Assembly: GCA_016180425.1 (NCBI GenBank)
Contig: JACPBF010000011.1
Span: 34,780-98,779 of the forward strand
DNA from: Elusimicrobiota bacterium
GTDB lineage: Bacteria > Elusimicrobiota > Elusimicrobia > 2-02-FULL-39-32
Length of the DNA stretch: 64,000 bases
Direction: 5' to 3'
Part shown: piece after piece, positions 54,809 through 63,910 of the stretch
Position numbering within the stretch: position 1 is the stretch's first letter
Layout of the letters: each line of letters starts with the position of its first letter
The notes under the pieces: model-generated
What the model saw: only the letters and a program-made list of their open reading frames with translations
The model's database searches: none
Told to the model about the DNA's origin: nothing
Translations under genes and position numbers: made by a program

Positions 54809-56209
54809 ATGAAAAGAACTCTATTAGATAAAATTTGGGATATTCATCGGGTACGGACATTGCCCAATGGCAAGGATCAAATATTTATTGGCCTGCATTT
54901 AATTCATGAGGTGACCAGCCCTCAAGCATTTCAAATGATAAGGGAAGAAAAACTAAAAGTGCTTTTTCCCCAGAACACTTTTGCCACGGTAGATCATATT
55001 GTGCCCACAGACGATCAAAGCCGTCCATTAAAAGATCCCCTTGCTGAAGAGATGCTGACGGCTTTAGAAAATAATACAAAAGAGACTGGCATAAAATTTT
55101 TTGACTTTAAATCTGTAAAGCAAGGCATTGTGCATGTGATTGGGCCTGAACTAGGAATCACTCAGCCCGGCATGACCATTGCCTGTGGAGACAGCCATAC
55201 CAGCACCCACGGCGCATTTGGATCCTTAGCCTTTGGCATTGGCACCACGCAAATTAAAGATTTGCTGGCCACGCAAACCTTAGCTTTATCTAAACCAAAA
55301 ATTAGAAAAATCAGTGTAAAGGGTAAATTAGGAATTGGAGTGTATGCAAAAGATGTGATCCTTGCCATTATCCAAAAACTGGGAGTCAATGGCGGCATTG
55401 GCTTTTGTTATGAGTATGGCGGAGAAGCGATTAAAAATTTCAATATGGAAGAACGCATGACAATTTGCAACATGACAATTGAAGGCGGAGCGCGCATGGG
55501 TTATATCAATCCTGATGACACCACGTTTAATTATATTAAAGAAAGAGAATTTGCCCCTAAAGGAGAAGAATTCAAAAGAGCTGTAAGCTGGTGGAAAGCG
55601 ATCGCATCAGAACCAAAGGCAAAATATGATGATACCGTAGAACTAGATGGCTCTAAAATTGAACCCATGGTAACCTGGGGCATTAATCCGGGACAAACGA
55701 TTGGCATTAGCAAAACCTTGCCGGACATCAAGAGCCTCAACTCAAATGAAAGAGAAACCGCAAAAGAAGCTTATGAACATATGGGACTTGAATCAGGAAA
55801 ACCCTTAAAAGGGATTCCTATCCATGTGGCTTTCATTGGGTCCTGCACTAACAGCAGAATTTCTGATTTAAGAGAAGCGGCAAAAATAGCAAAAGGAAGA
55901 AAAGTAGCTTTGGGAGTAAAAGCATTAGTGGTTCCAGGATCTCAACAAGTACAAAAAGCAGCAGAAAATGAGGGTTTGGATAAAATTTTTAAAGAAGCTG
56001 GTTTTGAGTGGAGAGAAGCTGGATGCTCCATGTGTTTAGCCATGAATCCTGACAAACTAAAAGGCAGGGAACTCTGCGCCTCCTCTTCCAATAGAAACTT
56101 TAAAGGCAGGCAGGGAAGCGCAACCGGCAGAACTATTCTCATGAGTCCAGCCATGGTAGCAGCTGCGGCCATTCAAGGCTCTTTAACAGATGTAAGAGAA
56201 TTTCTATGA
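54809..56209 (+). CDS. leuC: 3-isopropylmalate dehydratase large subunit
   Basis: Leucine synthesis isomerase with a [4Fe-4S] cluster. I start at ATG 54809 (466 aa, the family length); the frame is open further upstream but overlaps sdhB. Cluster cysteines lie in [13 protein letters not shown] and [12 protein letters not shown], and the substrate motif [20 protein letters not shown] is intact. Overlaps leuD by 4 bases. leuA and leuB are not in the window. Confidence 0.96.
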   Translation: MKRTLLDKIWDIHRVRTLPNGKDQIFIGLHLIHEVTSPQAFQMIREEKLKVLFPQNTFATVDHIVPTDDQSRPLKDPLAEEMLTALENNTKETGIKFFDFKSVKQGIVHVIGPELGITQPGMTIACGDSHTSTHGAFGSLAFGIGTTQIKDLLATQTLALSKPKIRKISVKGKLGIGVYAKDVILAIIQKLGVNGGIGFCYEYGGEAIKNFNMEERMTICNMTIEGGARMGYINPDDTTFNYIKEREFAPKGEEFKRAVSWWKAIASEPKAKYDDTVELDGSKIEPMVTWGINPGQTIGISKTLPDIKSLNSNERETAKEAYEHMGLESGKPLKGIPIHVAFIGSCTNSRISDLREAAKIAKGRKVALGVKALVVPGSQQVQKAAENEGLDKIFKEAGFEWREAGCSMCLAMNPDKLKGRELCASSSNRNFKGRQGSATGRTILMSPAMVAAAAIQGSLTDVREFL

Positions 56210-56826
56210 ACCCAACTGAAATAAAAAAAATCTCTTTTCTCTCTGGGCGAGGAATTCCTTTAAAAGGCAATGACTTAGACACGGACCGCATCATTCCTGC
56301 GCGCTATTTAAAATGTGTTACTTTTGACAAATTAGGCGAATACCTTTTTTACGATGTTCGTTTTAATGAAAACGGTTCAAAAAAAGAGCATGCTCTCAAT
56401 GAAAAAAAATATGAAGGAGCAACCATCATGATAGTCAATAGAAACTTTGGCTGCGGCTCTTCCAGAGAACATGCCCCGCAGTCGCTCTTGCGCTATGGAA
56501 TCAAAGCCCTGATTGGCGAATCCTTTGCAGAGATTTTTTCAGATAACTGCACTGCTCTAGGACTGCCTTTAGTAACAGCCAAAAAAGAAGACATAGAAAA
56601 TCTGATGAATTTTGTGGAAGATGATCCTGTCTGTGAAATTAAAATTGATTTAGAAAAATTGGAAGTAACCTATGGAGATTTTTCCATCTTGGTTCAACAA
56701 CCTGCCCAAATGCGCAAAGCCCTGCTTGAAGGGAGTTGGAATTCTACTGGCGAACTTCTTTCTAGCCTAAAAGAGATTCATTTGGTAAAATCCAAACTGC
56801 CGTATCTGAACAAATTTAATTTTTAA
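56206..56826 (+). CDS. leuD: 3-isopropylmalate dehydratase small subunit
   Basis: Swivel domain partner of LeuC, 206 aa, the longer bacterial form. Signatures: [14 protein letters not shown] and [18 protein letters not shown]. Start codon ATG overlaps the leuC stop (ATGA), so the two are coupled. Confidence 0.96.
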   Translation: MNPTEIKKISFLSGRGIPLKGNDLDTDRIIPARYLKCVTFDKLGEYLFYDVRFNENGSKKEHALNEKKYEGATIMIVNRNFGCGSSREHAPQSLLRYGIKALIGESFAEIFSDNCTALGLPLVTAKKEDIENLMNFVEDDPVCEIKIDLEKLEVTYGDFSILVQQPAQMRKALLEGSWNSTGELLSSLKEIHLVKSKLPYLNKFNF

Positions 56827-56956
56827 GCCGAATATCGCGCTTATGAAAATGAGAACTAAGGCGAAAAATCTAACCATTTTTTCGAAACGAAAAAGCAAGA
56901 GAATATTTACAAGTATTTAGGAACTTTTTTGTGAAGGAAAAATTTAGGGAAATTAA

Positions 56957-57253
56957 ATGAAAAAAGAAGAATTATTAATTAAGGTTGCGGAAAAATCTAA
57001 AGTTAAAAGCCCTATTGCAAAAAGAGTAATCAAAGCTCTAATTGAATCTCTTGGGGAAAGCATACAGTCAGGAGAAAAAGTGACTCTAACAGGATTGGGA
57101 ACTTTCCGCATAAAGATAAGAAAAGCTAAACCAGCTAGAAATCTGCAAACCGGTGAGACAGTTCATTTGCCTGAAGGGAAAAAAATCTCTTTTAAGCCCA
57201 GCGTAGGCTTTAAAGATCTGCTTAAAAACCCTTCTCCAACTCCTTCTGAATGA
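56957..57253 (+). CDS. HU/IHF-family DNA-bending protein
   Basis: 98-aa nucleoid protein. GTFRIKIRKAKPARNLQTGE is the DNA-inserting beta-arm region and KISFKPSVGFKDLL the C-terminal signature. It has a good ribosome-binding site (AGGGAAA). HU and IHF cannot be separated by eye. The 130-bp gap before it holds a small dyad TTTTTCG-AAA-CGAAAAA (56877-56893). Confidence 0.95.
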   Translation: MKKEELLIKVAEKSKVKSPIAKRVIKALIESLGESIQSGEKVTLTGLGTFRIKIRKAKPARNLQTGETVHLPEGKKISFKPSVGFKDLLKNPSPTPSE

Positions 57254-57269
57254 TTTAGTCTAACTATTT

Positions 57270-57599
57270 ATGGAAAATATTCCAGACTTAAAACCTGTTC
57301 AAGAAAAAGTAAAGATCCGCGGGCTGGTGAGAATTGCAGGCTGGATTTTTTCCTGTTGGGGAAGCCTGGTGGGAATTGCGGGAATTTACCATGCGTTTTT
57401 TGGCGAGCCGGAAGCGAACTACTATTCTCCAGAAAAATGGGATTTTGTTACTCAAGAACAGTGGCTGCGCTGGAGCGGATTTGAAATTACCTATGGCCTG
57501 GCTTGCATAGGAATAGCCCTCCTTTGTTGGGAATATGCTAAAATTCTTCCTGAATGGATTGTGCGAGAAAAAAAAGAGATCGCGGATTTTTTGAAATAA
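57270..57599 (+). CDS. Small unrecognised membrane protein
   Basis: 109 aa, two predicted membrane helices (AGWIFSCWGSLVGIAGIYHA and YGLACIGIALLCWEY) with an acidic loop between them. Lies 16 bp after the HU gene and 7 bp before the aminotransferase, so it is probably part of the same transcript. No family recognised. Confidence 0.75.
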   Translation: MENIPDLKPVQEKVKIRGLVRIAGWIFSCWGSLVGIAGIYHAFFGEPEANYYSPEKWDFVTQEQWLRWSGFEITYGLACIGIALLCWEYAKILPEWIVREKKEIADFLK

Positions 57600-57606
57600 G
57601 CCAACT

Positions 57607-58809
57607 GTGATAGAACCTTCAAAAAAATTACAAGAGCTGCCCCCCTACTTTCTTTCTAAAATTAACCTTCTTAAACTGGAAGCTTACAAAAAAAAATTAG
57701 ATGTGATTGACTTAGGCATGGGCAACCCAGACCTTCCCACACCGCCCCATATTGTAGAACGGCTCTGTGAAACCATTAAAGATCATCCCAGAACCCATCG
57801 TTATCCGCAGGCAAAAGGCATGCCCAAATTCCGCGCTTCAATCGCAGAATGGTTTGAAACGCGCTTTCATGTTTCTTTAAATCCGGAAAAAGAAATACTT
57901 TCATTGATTGGTTCTAAAGAAGGGATTGCGCATTTGTGCATGGCCTATCTAAATCCTGAGGATCTGGCTTTAGTTGGGAATCCAGGTTACCCGGTTCACT
58001 TTAACGGCGTGTATCTTACAGGGGGTAAAGTTCATTTTGTTCCTTTAAAAAAAGACAAAAACTATTTGCCGGATTTAGAAGAAATTCCTGAAAAAATCGC
58101 TAGAAAAGCAAAAATTTTATTTTTAAATTACCCCAACAACCCGACCACAGCCACTGTAGATAATTTGGAATTTTTCGAAAGAGTGGTTCACTTTGCTAAA
58201 AAATATGAGATTCTGGTAGCGCACGACAATGCTTATTCAGAAATTACTTTTGATGGGTATGAAGCTCCTTCTTTCCTGCAAGTGCCGGGCGCAAAAGATG
58301 TGGGAATTGAATTTTTCTCTTTTTCTAAAACTTACAATATGGCAGGGTGGAGAGTTGGTTTTGCCGTAGGAGGAGAAAAATGGATCGCTCCTTTTGAAAA
58401 ACTAAAATCCTTTTTAGATTACGGGGTCCCTACCTTTATCCAGTTAGCTGCTTCCTGGGCTTTAAAATCAAGCCAGGAGTGTGTACAACAAACCGTGCTA
58501 AAATATCAAAAAAGAAGAGATTTTATGGTTCAAGGGTTGGCTAAACTGGGATGGGATGTGCCTACTCCCAAAGCCACCATGTATTTATGGGCAGAACTGC
58601 CTGAAGCCTTTAAGATGGAAGGCTCTCTTAGTTTTTCAGAAAGACTCATTAAAGAAACAGGGGTTGCGGTTTCTCCTGGAGTAGGATTTGGACCTTATGG
58701 GGAAGGATTTATCCGTATGGCTTTAGTCACGCACGACAAACGTTTTCACGATGTTTTGCTCCGCCTTAAAAACTTTTTAAAAAAAGCTCCAGCTAAAAAA
58801 GGAGGCTAA
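57607..58809 (+). CDS. Class I aminotransferase (AlaC / LL-diaminopimelate aminotransferase-like)
   Basis: PLP enzyme, 400 aa, GTG start. PLP lysine K241 in SFSKTYNMAGWRVGF; cofactor-binding NYPNNPTTA and the N-terminal DLGMGNPDLPTPPHI. The next genes are hom and thrC, so an aspartate-family or alanine role is likely; specificity (alanine, aspartate or LL-diaminopimelate) is not readable from sequence alone. Confidence 0.9.
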   Translation: MIEPSKKLQELPPYFLSKINLLKLEAYKKKLDVIDLGMGNPDLPTPPHIVERLCETIKDHPRTHRYPQAKGMPKFRASIAEWFETRFHVSLNPEKEILSLIGSKEGIAHLCMAYLNPEDLALVGNPGYPVHFNGVYLTGGKVHFVPLKKDKNYLPDLEEIPEKIARKAKILFLNYPNNPTTATVDNLEFFERVVHFAKKYEILVAHDNAYSEITFDGYEAPSFLQVPGAKDVGIEFFSFSKTYNMAGWRVGFAVGGEKWIAPFEKLKSFLDYGVPTFIQLAASWALKSSQECVQQTVLKYQKRRDFMVQGLAKLGWDVPTPKATMYLWAELPEAFKMEGSLSFSERLIKETGVAVSPGVGFGPYGEGFIRMALVTHDKRFHDVLLRLKNFLKKAPAKKGG

Positions 58810-58816
58810 AACCATT

Positions 58817-60127
58817 ATGGTAGGTTTAGGGTTAATTGGATTAGGAACCGTAGGCGTTGGAGTAGTAAAAATGTTTGAAAAAAATAAGCGCCAAATTCAA
58901 AAGCGCGTTGGCGCAGAACTTTCTTTTATAAAATACTGCGATAAATTTATAAAGTCAAAACCAGAAATCGGGCTCGGCGCAAAAGAGATTGTGTCTGACT
59001 ATAAAAAATTATTAAATGATCCCTCTATTGACATTATAGTAGAACTCATTGGAGGGTATGAACCTGCCCGCACCATTATCTTAGAATCTTTAAAAGCCGG
59101 CAAACATGTGGTCACTGCCAATAAAGCGGTTCTGGCAAAATATTGGGATGAAATTTTCCTTACCGCGCAAAAATATAAAAAACTGGTTTATTTTGAAGCC
59201 GCAGTTGGCGGCGGTATCCCGATTGTGCAGGGTTTAAACGAAGGCCTGGCTGCAAACCAAATTAAAAAAATTATTGGAATTTTAAATGGAACCACAAATT
59301 TTATCTTAACCAAAATGGCGGAAAAAAACATACCTTTTGAAGAAGCCTTAAAACAAGCGCAAAAAAGCGGTTTTGCGGAATCTAACCCTGCCTTTGACAT
59401 AGAGGGAATAGATACGGCGCATAAGTTAGCCATACTTTCTTCCATTGCTTTTGGCGGTTGGATTAAAATCAGCGACATTTTCTGCGAAGGCATTACAGGT
59501 TTAAATTTAATGGATATTAAGCTGGCTCAAAAAGAGTTCGGCTATGGACTTAAATTGCTTGGCATTGCCAAAGAAAATAAGGGAAAAATAGAGGTGAGAG
59601 TTCATCCCACATTCTTACCCCATAACCATCCATTTTTACCTGTGAATGATGAGTACAACGCAATTTTAATTGTTGGAGACGCTGTGAGCGATGTCATGTT
59701 TTATGGAAAAGGCGCGGGCCAAATGGCTGCGGCTTCAGCTGTGGTGTCAGACATTATTTTTCTTAGCCGGCAAGTAGCGGAAGGAACCGCAGGAAAACTT
59801 GCGTTTGTAACTTACGACCAAAAAAAGAAAGTGCATCTGCTCCCGCAAGAGCAAAGCAACTCCAAATATTATTTGCGTTTTATGACAGAAGATAAACCCG
59901 GAGTATTATCAAAAATTACAGGCATCTTGGGCCAAGTTGGGGTTTCTATTTCCTCTGTCTATCAACCCCAAACCGTAGAGCAAAATGGAGTATTAAAAAA
60001 AGAGGTTGTGCCGATTCTTTTAACCACGCATCTGGCAGAAGAAGGAAAAGTGCAAAAAGCTGTTCAAGAAATCAATCGTCTCTCCAGCATAAAATCAAAA
60101 ACAGTTTTAATCCGAATTGAAGAATAA
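58817..60127 (+). CDS. hom: Homoserine dehydrogenase
   Basis: Reduces aspartate semialdehyde to homoserine. NAD(P) fold at the N-terminus (GLIGLGTVGVGVV), catalytic region NGTTNFIL and AESNPAFDIEGIDTAHK, and a C-terminal ACT domain from about 354 (FMTEDKPGVLSKITG), the usual site of threonine feedback. Strong ribosome-binding site AAAGGAGG (58798-58805). 436 aa, monofunctional (no aspartokinase). Confidence 0.96.
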   Translation: MVGLGLIGLGTVGVGVVKMFEKNKRQIQKRVGAELSFIKYCDKFIKSKPEIGLGAKEIVSDYKKLLNDPSIDIIVELIGGYEPARTIILESLKAGKHVVTANKAVLAKYWDEIFLTAQKYKKLVYFEAAVGGGIPIVQGLNEGLAANQIKKIIGILNGTTNFILTKMAEKNIPFEEALKQAQKSGFAESNPAFDIEGIDTAHKLAILSSIAFGGWIKISDIFCEGITGLNLMDIKLAQKEFGYGLKLLGIAKENKGKIEVRVHPTFLPHNHPFLPVNDEYNAILIVGDAVSDVMFYGKGAGQMAAASAVVSDIIFLSRQVAEGTAGKLAFVTYDQKKKVHLLPQEQSNSKYYLRFMTEDKPGVLSKITGILGQVGVSISSVYQPQTVEQNGVLKKEVVPILLTTHLAEEGKVQKAVQEINRLSSIKSKTVLIRIEE

Positions 60128-60174
60128 AAATCTTTACTTTTTTATAATCGAATTGCAAAAAATTACTTAAACCT

Positions 60175-61266
60175 ATGGAAACTTTAGGAATTATAGAACG
60201 TTATCGCGACTTTCTGCCTGTCACTGAAAAAACACCTCTTATCACTTTAAAAGAAGGGAATACCCCTTTAATCCTGGCAACAAATCTATCCAAAAAACTT
60301 GGCGCAGATTCCTATGAAATCTATTTAAAGTTTGAGGGTTTAAATCCTACCGGCTCATTTAAAGATAGAGGCATGACCCTGGCAGTTTCCAAAGCTCTGG
60401 AAAATGGATCCAAAACGATTATGTGCGCTTCCACTGGCAACACCTCTGCCTCGGCTGCAGCCTATGCAGCCAAAGCTGGAATGCGCTGCATTGTATTAAT
60501 TCCTTCTGGACAAATTGCTCTAGGCAAACTTTCACAAGCGCTCATGCACGGAGCAAAAGTAATTGCCATAGAGGGTAATTTTGATGATGCCTTAAATTTA
60601 GTAAAAGAAGCTACAAAACAATACCCTGTCCTAAAGGACGAGAGTGCTTTGCCTCCTGTCACTTTAGTGAATTCTATCAATCCATTTCGGATTGAAGGAC
60701 AAAAAACCGCTGCTTTTGAAATTGTAGATGAGTTGGGGGAAGCTCCAGATTACCAGTTTATGCCTGTAGGAAATGCAGGCAATATTACTGCTTACTGGAA
60801 AGGCTATAAAGAATATTGTGATAAAGGGAAATGCGTAAACTTGCCCAAGATGATGGGATTTCAGGCAGAAGGAGCTTCTCCTTTAGTAAAAGGAACCCCA
60901 ATTAAAAATCCTGAAACACTAGCCACAGCCATAAGAATTGGAAATCCAGCTTCTTGGGATGGCGCCATAAGAGCCAGGGATGAATCCGCTGGCGCAATTG
61001 ATTCAGTGACAGATGAAGAGATTATTGAAGCCTACAAAATGTTGGCTGAGCTGGAAGGAATTTTTTGCGAACCCGCATCCGCTGCCAGTGTGGCAGGGCT
61101 AAAAAAAGTTCTCTCTCAAAAAAAGTTAGAAAAAAGAATTGTTAAACTGCGGATTGTTTGCATCTTAACAGGGCACGGCTTAAAAGACCCGGAACGAGCG
61201 ATCCACACCATTGAAAAACCAGAAACCATCAAACCCACCCTTGAATCTTTAAACAAAATTCTTTAA
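60175..61266 (+). CDS. thrC: Threonine synthase
   Basis: Makes threonine from phosphohomoserine. PLP lysine K63 in NPTGSFKDRGMT; cofactor loop CASTGNTSASAAAYAA; 363 aa, the shorter bacterial form. It follows hom after 47 bp; homoserine kinase is not in the window. The stop codon TAA is part of a TTTAA that flanks a possible element relic. Confidence 0.96.
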   Translation: METLGIIERYRDFLPVTEKTPLITLKEGNTPLILATNLSKKLGADSYEIYLKFEGLNPTGSFKDRGMTLAVSKALENGSKTIMCASTGNTSASAAAYAAKAGMRCIVLIPSGQIALGKLSQALMHGAKVIAIEGNFDDALNLVKEATKQYPVLKDESALPPVTLVNSINPFRIEGQKTAAFEIVDELGEAPDYQFMPVGNAGNITAYWKGYKEYCDKGKCVNLPKMMGFQAEGASPLVKGTPIKNPETLATAIRIGNPASWDGAIRARDESAGAIDSVTDEEIIEAYKMLAELEGIFCEPASAASVAGLKKVLSQKKLEKRIVKLRIVCILTGHGLKDPERAIHTIEKPETIKPTLESLNKIL

Positions 61267-61345
61267 CCGAGATTATGCATTAGGAAATGGTCTTTTTCTT
61301 ATAATAACAAGGGTAAGACATTCCCTCGCACAAAGCTCGGTTTAA
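61262..61345. repeat. Possible diverged member of the inverted-repeat element family
   Basis: TTTAA (61262-61266), then CCGAGATTATGCATTAGG, then 51 bases, then CTCGG and TTTAA (61341-61345). The left end agrees with the 162-bp element's end at about 13 of 18 positions. Short perfect repeats and flanking TTTAA support the idea; chance or a thrC transcription-end hairpin are alternatives. Confidence 0.35.
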
Positions 61346-61401
61346 ATAAAAACCCCTTCCAAAAACAAACTAGGAATCTCCCTCCCAAACTCTATTTTAT
61401 A

Positions 61402-61437
61402 ATAGATAAACTATATGTAAATATATAGTTTATCTAT
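61402..61437. promoter_or_regulatory. 36-bp palindrome upstream of the HATPase gene
   Basis: Perfect 15-bp arms ATAGATAAACTATAT and ATATAGTTTATCTAT around GTAAAT. It lies upstream of a TATAAT (61476-61481) that ends 8 bases before the GTG start, so an operator is more likely than a terminator. The half-site AATAGATAA also occurs, inverted, in the parDE promoter at 63448-63474. Confidence 0.6.
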
Positions 61438-61489
61438 TCAACTTAAGTTCCTTTAAATGAGTCTCTACAAATTTATATAATGAAGCCTT

Positions 61490-62062
61490 GTGAATGTTTT
61501 GGACAACTCTCTTCAAAAAGCGTTTCAGTGGTTAGGATTAGAAAATGGGAAAGAATTCCTGTTGCCTGAAGAACATTGTCCCACCAGAGATGTTTTTCAA
61601 ACAAGATTAGATCATATGCTTAAAGCAATGGAAAAATATTCTATCTCCTCAAACGATTCTCCCCTTTTAGCCGCAATCACTGGAGAAATAGGGAATAATT
61701 CTTTTGATCACAATGTTGGTAGCTGGAAAGATGAAATTGGAATCTATTTTACTTATTATCTTTCTGAGAAATTTATTCTCATAGCAGATCGCGGGCAAGG
61801 GGTGTTGACGACCTTAAAACGAGTGAGACCAGAACTTAAGACAGAGGCAGAAGCGATCCGCATAGCATTTACGGAAAAAATATCTGGCAGGTCTCCTGAG
61901 AGAAGGGGAAATGGATTAAAGTTCACGCAGAGGATAATTCAGGATAAAAATTGGAAATTATACTTCTATTCAGGGAATGGGATGTTTATTATTAATAAGG
62001 ATATCTTAGAGGTTAAAGGCAAACAAAACATTAAAGGCGTTCTTGCAGTCTTACAATTTTAA
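61490..62062 (+). CDS. GHKL ATPase / anti-sigma-factor-like kinase
   Basis: 190 aa, GTG start. The ATP-binding boxes are clear: N box GEIGNNSFDHN, G1 IADRGQGV, G2 SGRSPERRGNGLKF. The lack of a dimerisation or phospho-acceptor histidine domain and its small size suggest a serine kinase of the partner-switching type. It is paired with a DUF4325 protein directly downstream, a combination reminiscent of SpoIIAB/SpoIIAA. No sigma factor is visible. Confidence 0.85.
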   Translation: MNVLDNSLQKAFQWLGLENGKEFLLPEEHCPTRDVFQTRLDHMLKAMEKYSISSNDSPLLAAITGEIGNNSFDHNVGSWKDEIGIYFTYYLSEKFILIADRGQGVLTTLKRVRPELKTEAEAIRIAFTEKISGRSPERRGNGLKFTQRIIQDKNWKLYFYSGNGMFIINKDILEVKGKQNIKGVLAVLQF

Positions 62063-62063
62063 A

Positions 62064-62330
62064 ATGAAAATCGAAATGGTGAAGTTTGGAGAGATTTTGG
62101 TTTCGCGTCCGATGGGCAAGGATGCGTATTTATCTATGATCGCCTATCTCTTGCCCAAAAATCTAACAGAACCTATTCAGCTAGATTTCGCAGGAGTGAA
62201 AGTTTTAGCTCCTTCATGGGGAGATGAATTTATTACACTGTTAGTTCAAAAATATGGTAAAAAAGTAGAATTCTTAAACACCGAAAACCCTTCCGTTAAA
62301 GCAACATTGGAAACATTACAGTTAGATTAA
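62064..62330 (+). CDS. DUF4325 / STAS-like protein
   Basis: 88 aa from ATG 62064, which begins one base after the HATPase stop. VLAPSWGDEFITLLVQKYG and LDFAGVKV are the core of DUF4325, a family often placed beside HATPases. It could be the phosphorylated antagonist of a switch. An earlier in-frame start at 62043 would overlap the HATPase gene. Confidence 0.8.
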   Translation: MKIEMVKFGEILVSRPMGKDAYLSMIAYLLPKNLTEPIQLDFAGVKVLAPSWGDEFITLLVQKYGKKVEFLNTENPSVKATLETLQLD

Positions 62331-62439
62331 AAGATCGGATCCCCACATGGAATGATTTTCGAACTGCCGATTGAGCGGATATTGTTAATTTTCCAGAAAG
62401 AACTTTGCAGTTGATGAAACAACTTCTCGTGATTGCGGC

Positions 62440-63166
62440 CTAACCCAAACTTTCCCAATGCCCCCCTTTATCAGGGCCAATCCGTTTCAGTAGATTTTCT
62501 TTCTTGAGTTTATTCAAATGATACTTTACCCCAGCAAGACTTAGCCCTGTCGCTTGAACCAATTCTTTGGCAGTTATTCTTGAATTCTGACGAATCAATC
62601 CTAAAATTTTCCGGTCATTTTTCAGGTTAGTTTTCAGGCTACTATCCTCCAAACCTTCACCCTCCTCCCACTTTGGCCGGTAAAAAGAAACTACAAAACC
62701 CGTTTTGGCGCGTTTAAACTCAACCCTGATGCCTGCAGACACACATTCATCATGAATACGTTTGATGCCGCTTCCCCAACGTTCGATATCCTTTGATTTA
62801 TACATCGTCTCCGCAATCAATGGATTACGCAAAATCGACTGCTCGTGTCCGGTAAAAAAATCCTCAGGATTTATTTTCTCTGGGAAAAGCCCGGGATTGT
62901 AGATTTCGATACGATCCTTAAATATTGCCACTTCATTTCCTTTCGGATTGGAATAATCTAAGGTGGCACAAAGAATTCCCTACGGCTTCGCGGATAGCTT
63001 CGACAGGAATCTCAGGAATCTCCTTGCGAGGACCCGATTTAATTTCAGCGCGCCATTTTATATTGCCATTCACATAGATCTCGGCCTGCTGACGAAGACT
63101 AAAAAGGTTGCCTTTGAACGACTTAATATCCAAAAATGTGAGCTTGTCCGTCCCAGCAAAAATCAC
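62440..63166 (-). pseudogene. AlbA_2/HATPase_c_4-type transcriptional regulator, truncated and frameshifted
   Basis: Reading from the right: VIFAGTDKLTFLDIKSFKGN through EAIREAVGNSLCH (63166-62970), then the frame breaks; resuming in the next frame gives DYSNPKGNEVAIFKDRIEIY and a winged helix at the end (ITAKELVQATGLSLAGVKYH). One extra base near 62965-62970 explains the break, since CHRDYSNPKG is the expected text. The N-terminal AlbA_2 domain of about 200 aa is missing: the homology stops exactly where the IS21 istB remnant begins (63166/63167). Confidence 0.85.
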
Positions 63167-63271
63167 ATCGACCGCTTAATCCATCATTCCGACATCATCA
63201 AAATAGAGGGGGTGAGCTACCGCATCAAGGAAAGAAAGACCAAGTCTCTCGCTGAAGACCTTGAAAAATAA
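63167..63271 (+). pseudogene. IS21-family istB remnant (C-terminal 34 codons)
   Basis: IDRLIHHSDIIKIEGVSYRI followed by KERKTKS is the typical C-terminal end of the IstB helper ATPase of IS21 elements; its stop is TAA 63269-63271. The rest of istB and all of istA are absent. The fragment abuts the truncated regulator on the opposite strand, so an IS21 insertion followed by deletion cut that gene. Confidence 0.8.
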
Positions 63272-63447
63272 TTTTTAGAGAATTGAACTTTGGAGAATGT
63301 TTGCCTTTTTACGCTTCAAAGAGAGGGATGTTTTTGCCTTGACCGTAAACCGGGGTTTTTCTCACTGCAAGAAACATGGGAGTTTGAGACCGCCGCGCTC
63401 AAGACAACAAGGTACTGCAGTCAGTGTTTTCCAAATCGATAAAATAT
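63272..63447. other. Non-coding stretch beyond the istB remnant
   Basis: No ORF, RNA or clear IS end was recognised. Composition is somewhat more GC-rich than most of the window, consistent with leftover mobile DNA. Confidence 0.4.
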
Positions 63448-63486
63448 TTCTTATCTATTGATAATAGATAAGAACACTGCTATACT
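63448..63486 (+). promoter_or_regulatory. Promoter-operator of the parDE-like operon
   Basis: -35 TTGATA (63458-63463), 17-bp spacer, -10 TATACT (63481-63486). A palindrome with 12-bp arms, TTCTTATCTATT-GAT-AATAGATAAGAA (63448-63474), overlaps the -35 and most of the spacer. The ribbon-helix-helix antitoxin probably binds it to repress its own gene. Confidence 0.75.
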
Positions 63487-63506
63487 GTAAGTGTGGAGGT
63501 GAGCCC

Positions 63507-63776
63507 ATGACAACTGTAACCATTTCAATGCCTGAACCAATGAAAGAATTTGTTAAAAAACAAATGAAAAATAAAGGCTTCGGCAATGTTAGCGAGTATG
63601 TCCGGACACTGCTTCGAAAAGCGCAAGAACAGGAAGCTGATGCAAAACTCGAAACTCTTTTAATTAAGGGGCTTGAGTCTGGGAATGATATCAAGATCAC
63701 TCGCGAGTTCTGGAAGGATCTTAAAGCCGAAGCATCTCAATTATTAAAGAAACATAGAAAAACTGCTTCTAAATGA
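63507..63776 (+). CDS. Ribbon-helix-helix antitoxin (ParD-like)
   Basis: 89 aa. The N-terminal strand TTVTISMPEPMKEFV followed by NVSEYVRTLLRKA is a ParD/CopG ribbon-helix-helix; the charged tail would wrap the toxin. Excellent ribosome-binding site GGAGGTGA before the ATG. Its stop overlaps the next ATG (ATGA). Confidence 0.9.
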   Translation: MTTVTISMPEPMKEFVKKQMKNKGFGNVSEYVRTLLRKAQEQEADAKLETLLIKGLESGNDIKITREFWKDLKAEASQLLKKHRKTASK

Positions 63777-63910
63777 AATTTATTATCCGGTCCACAGCAC
63801 GACAGGATATTCTTAATCAGTTTCTTTATTTGATTGATCAAGGCGTCCCAAATGTTGCTAATCGGTTTATTGATGCAGTGGATGAGACAATTTCACGGCT
63901 GACTGCGTAA
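63773..63910 (+). pseudogene. ParE-like toxin, truncated after 45 codons
   Basis: MKFIIRSTARQDILNQFLYL and the following VPNVANRFIDAVDETISRL are a clear ParE N-terminus. The frame stops at TAA 63908-63910, about half the normal 90-100 aa, and the C-terminal strands that carry the functional surface are missing. The following sequence (63911-64000) shows no toxin homology, so the break is a rearrangement rather than a point mutation. The antitoxin would now be an orphan. Confidence 0.82.

Noticed and set aside
62963..63166. Plus-strand gene covering the left side of the istB remnant
   Set aside because: This part is antisense to the regulator pseudogene; only the codons from 63167 onward match IstB.
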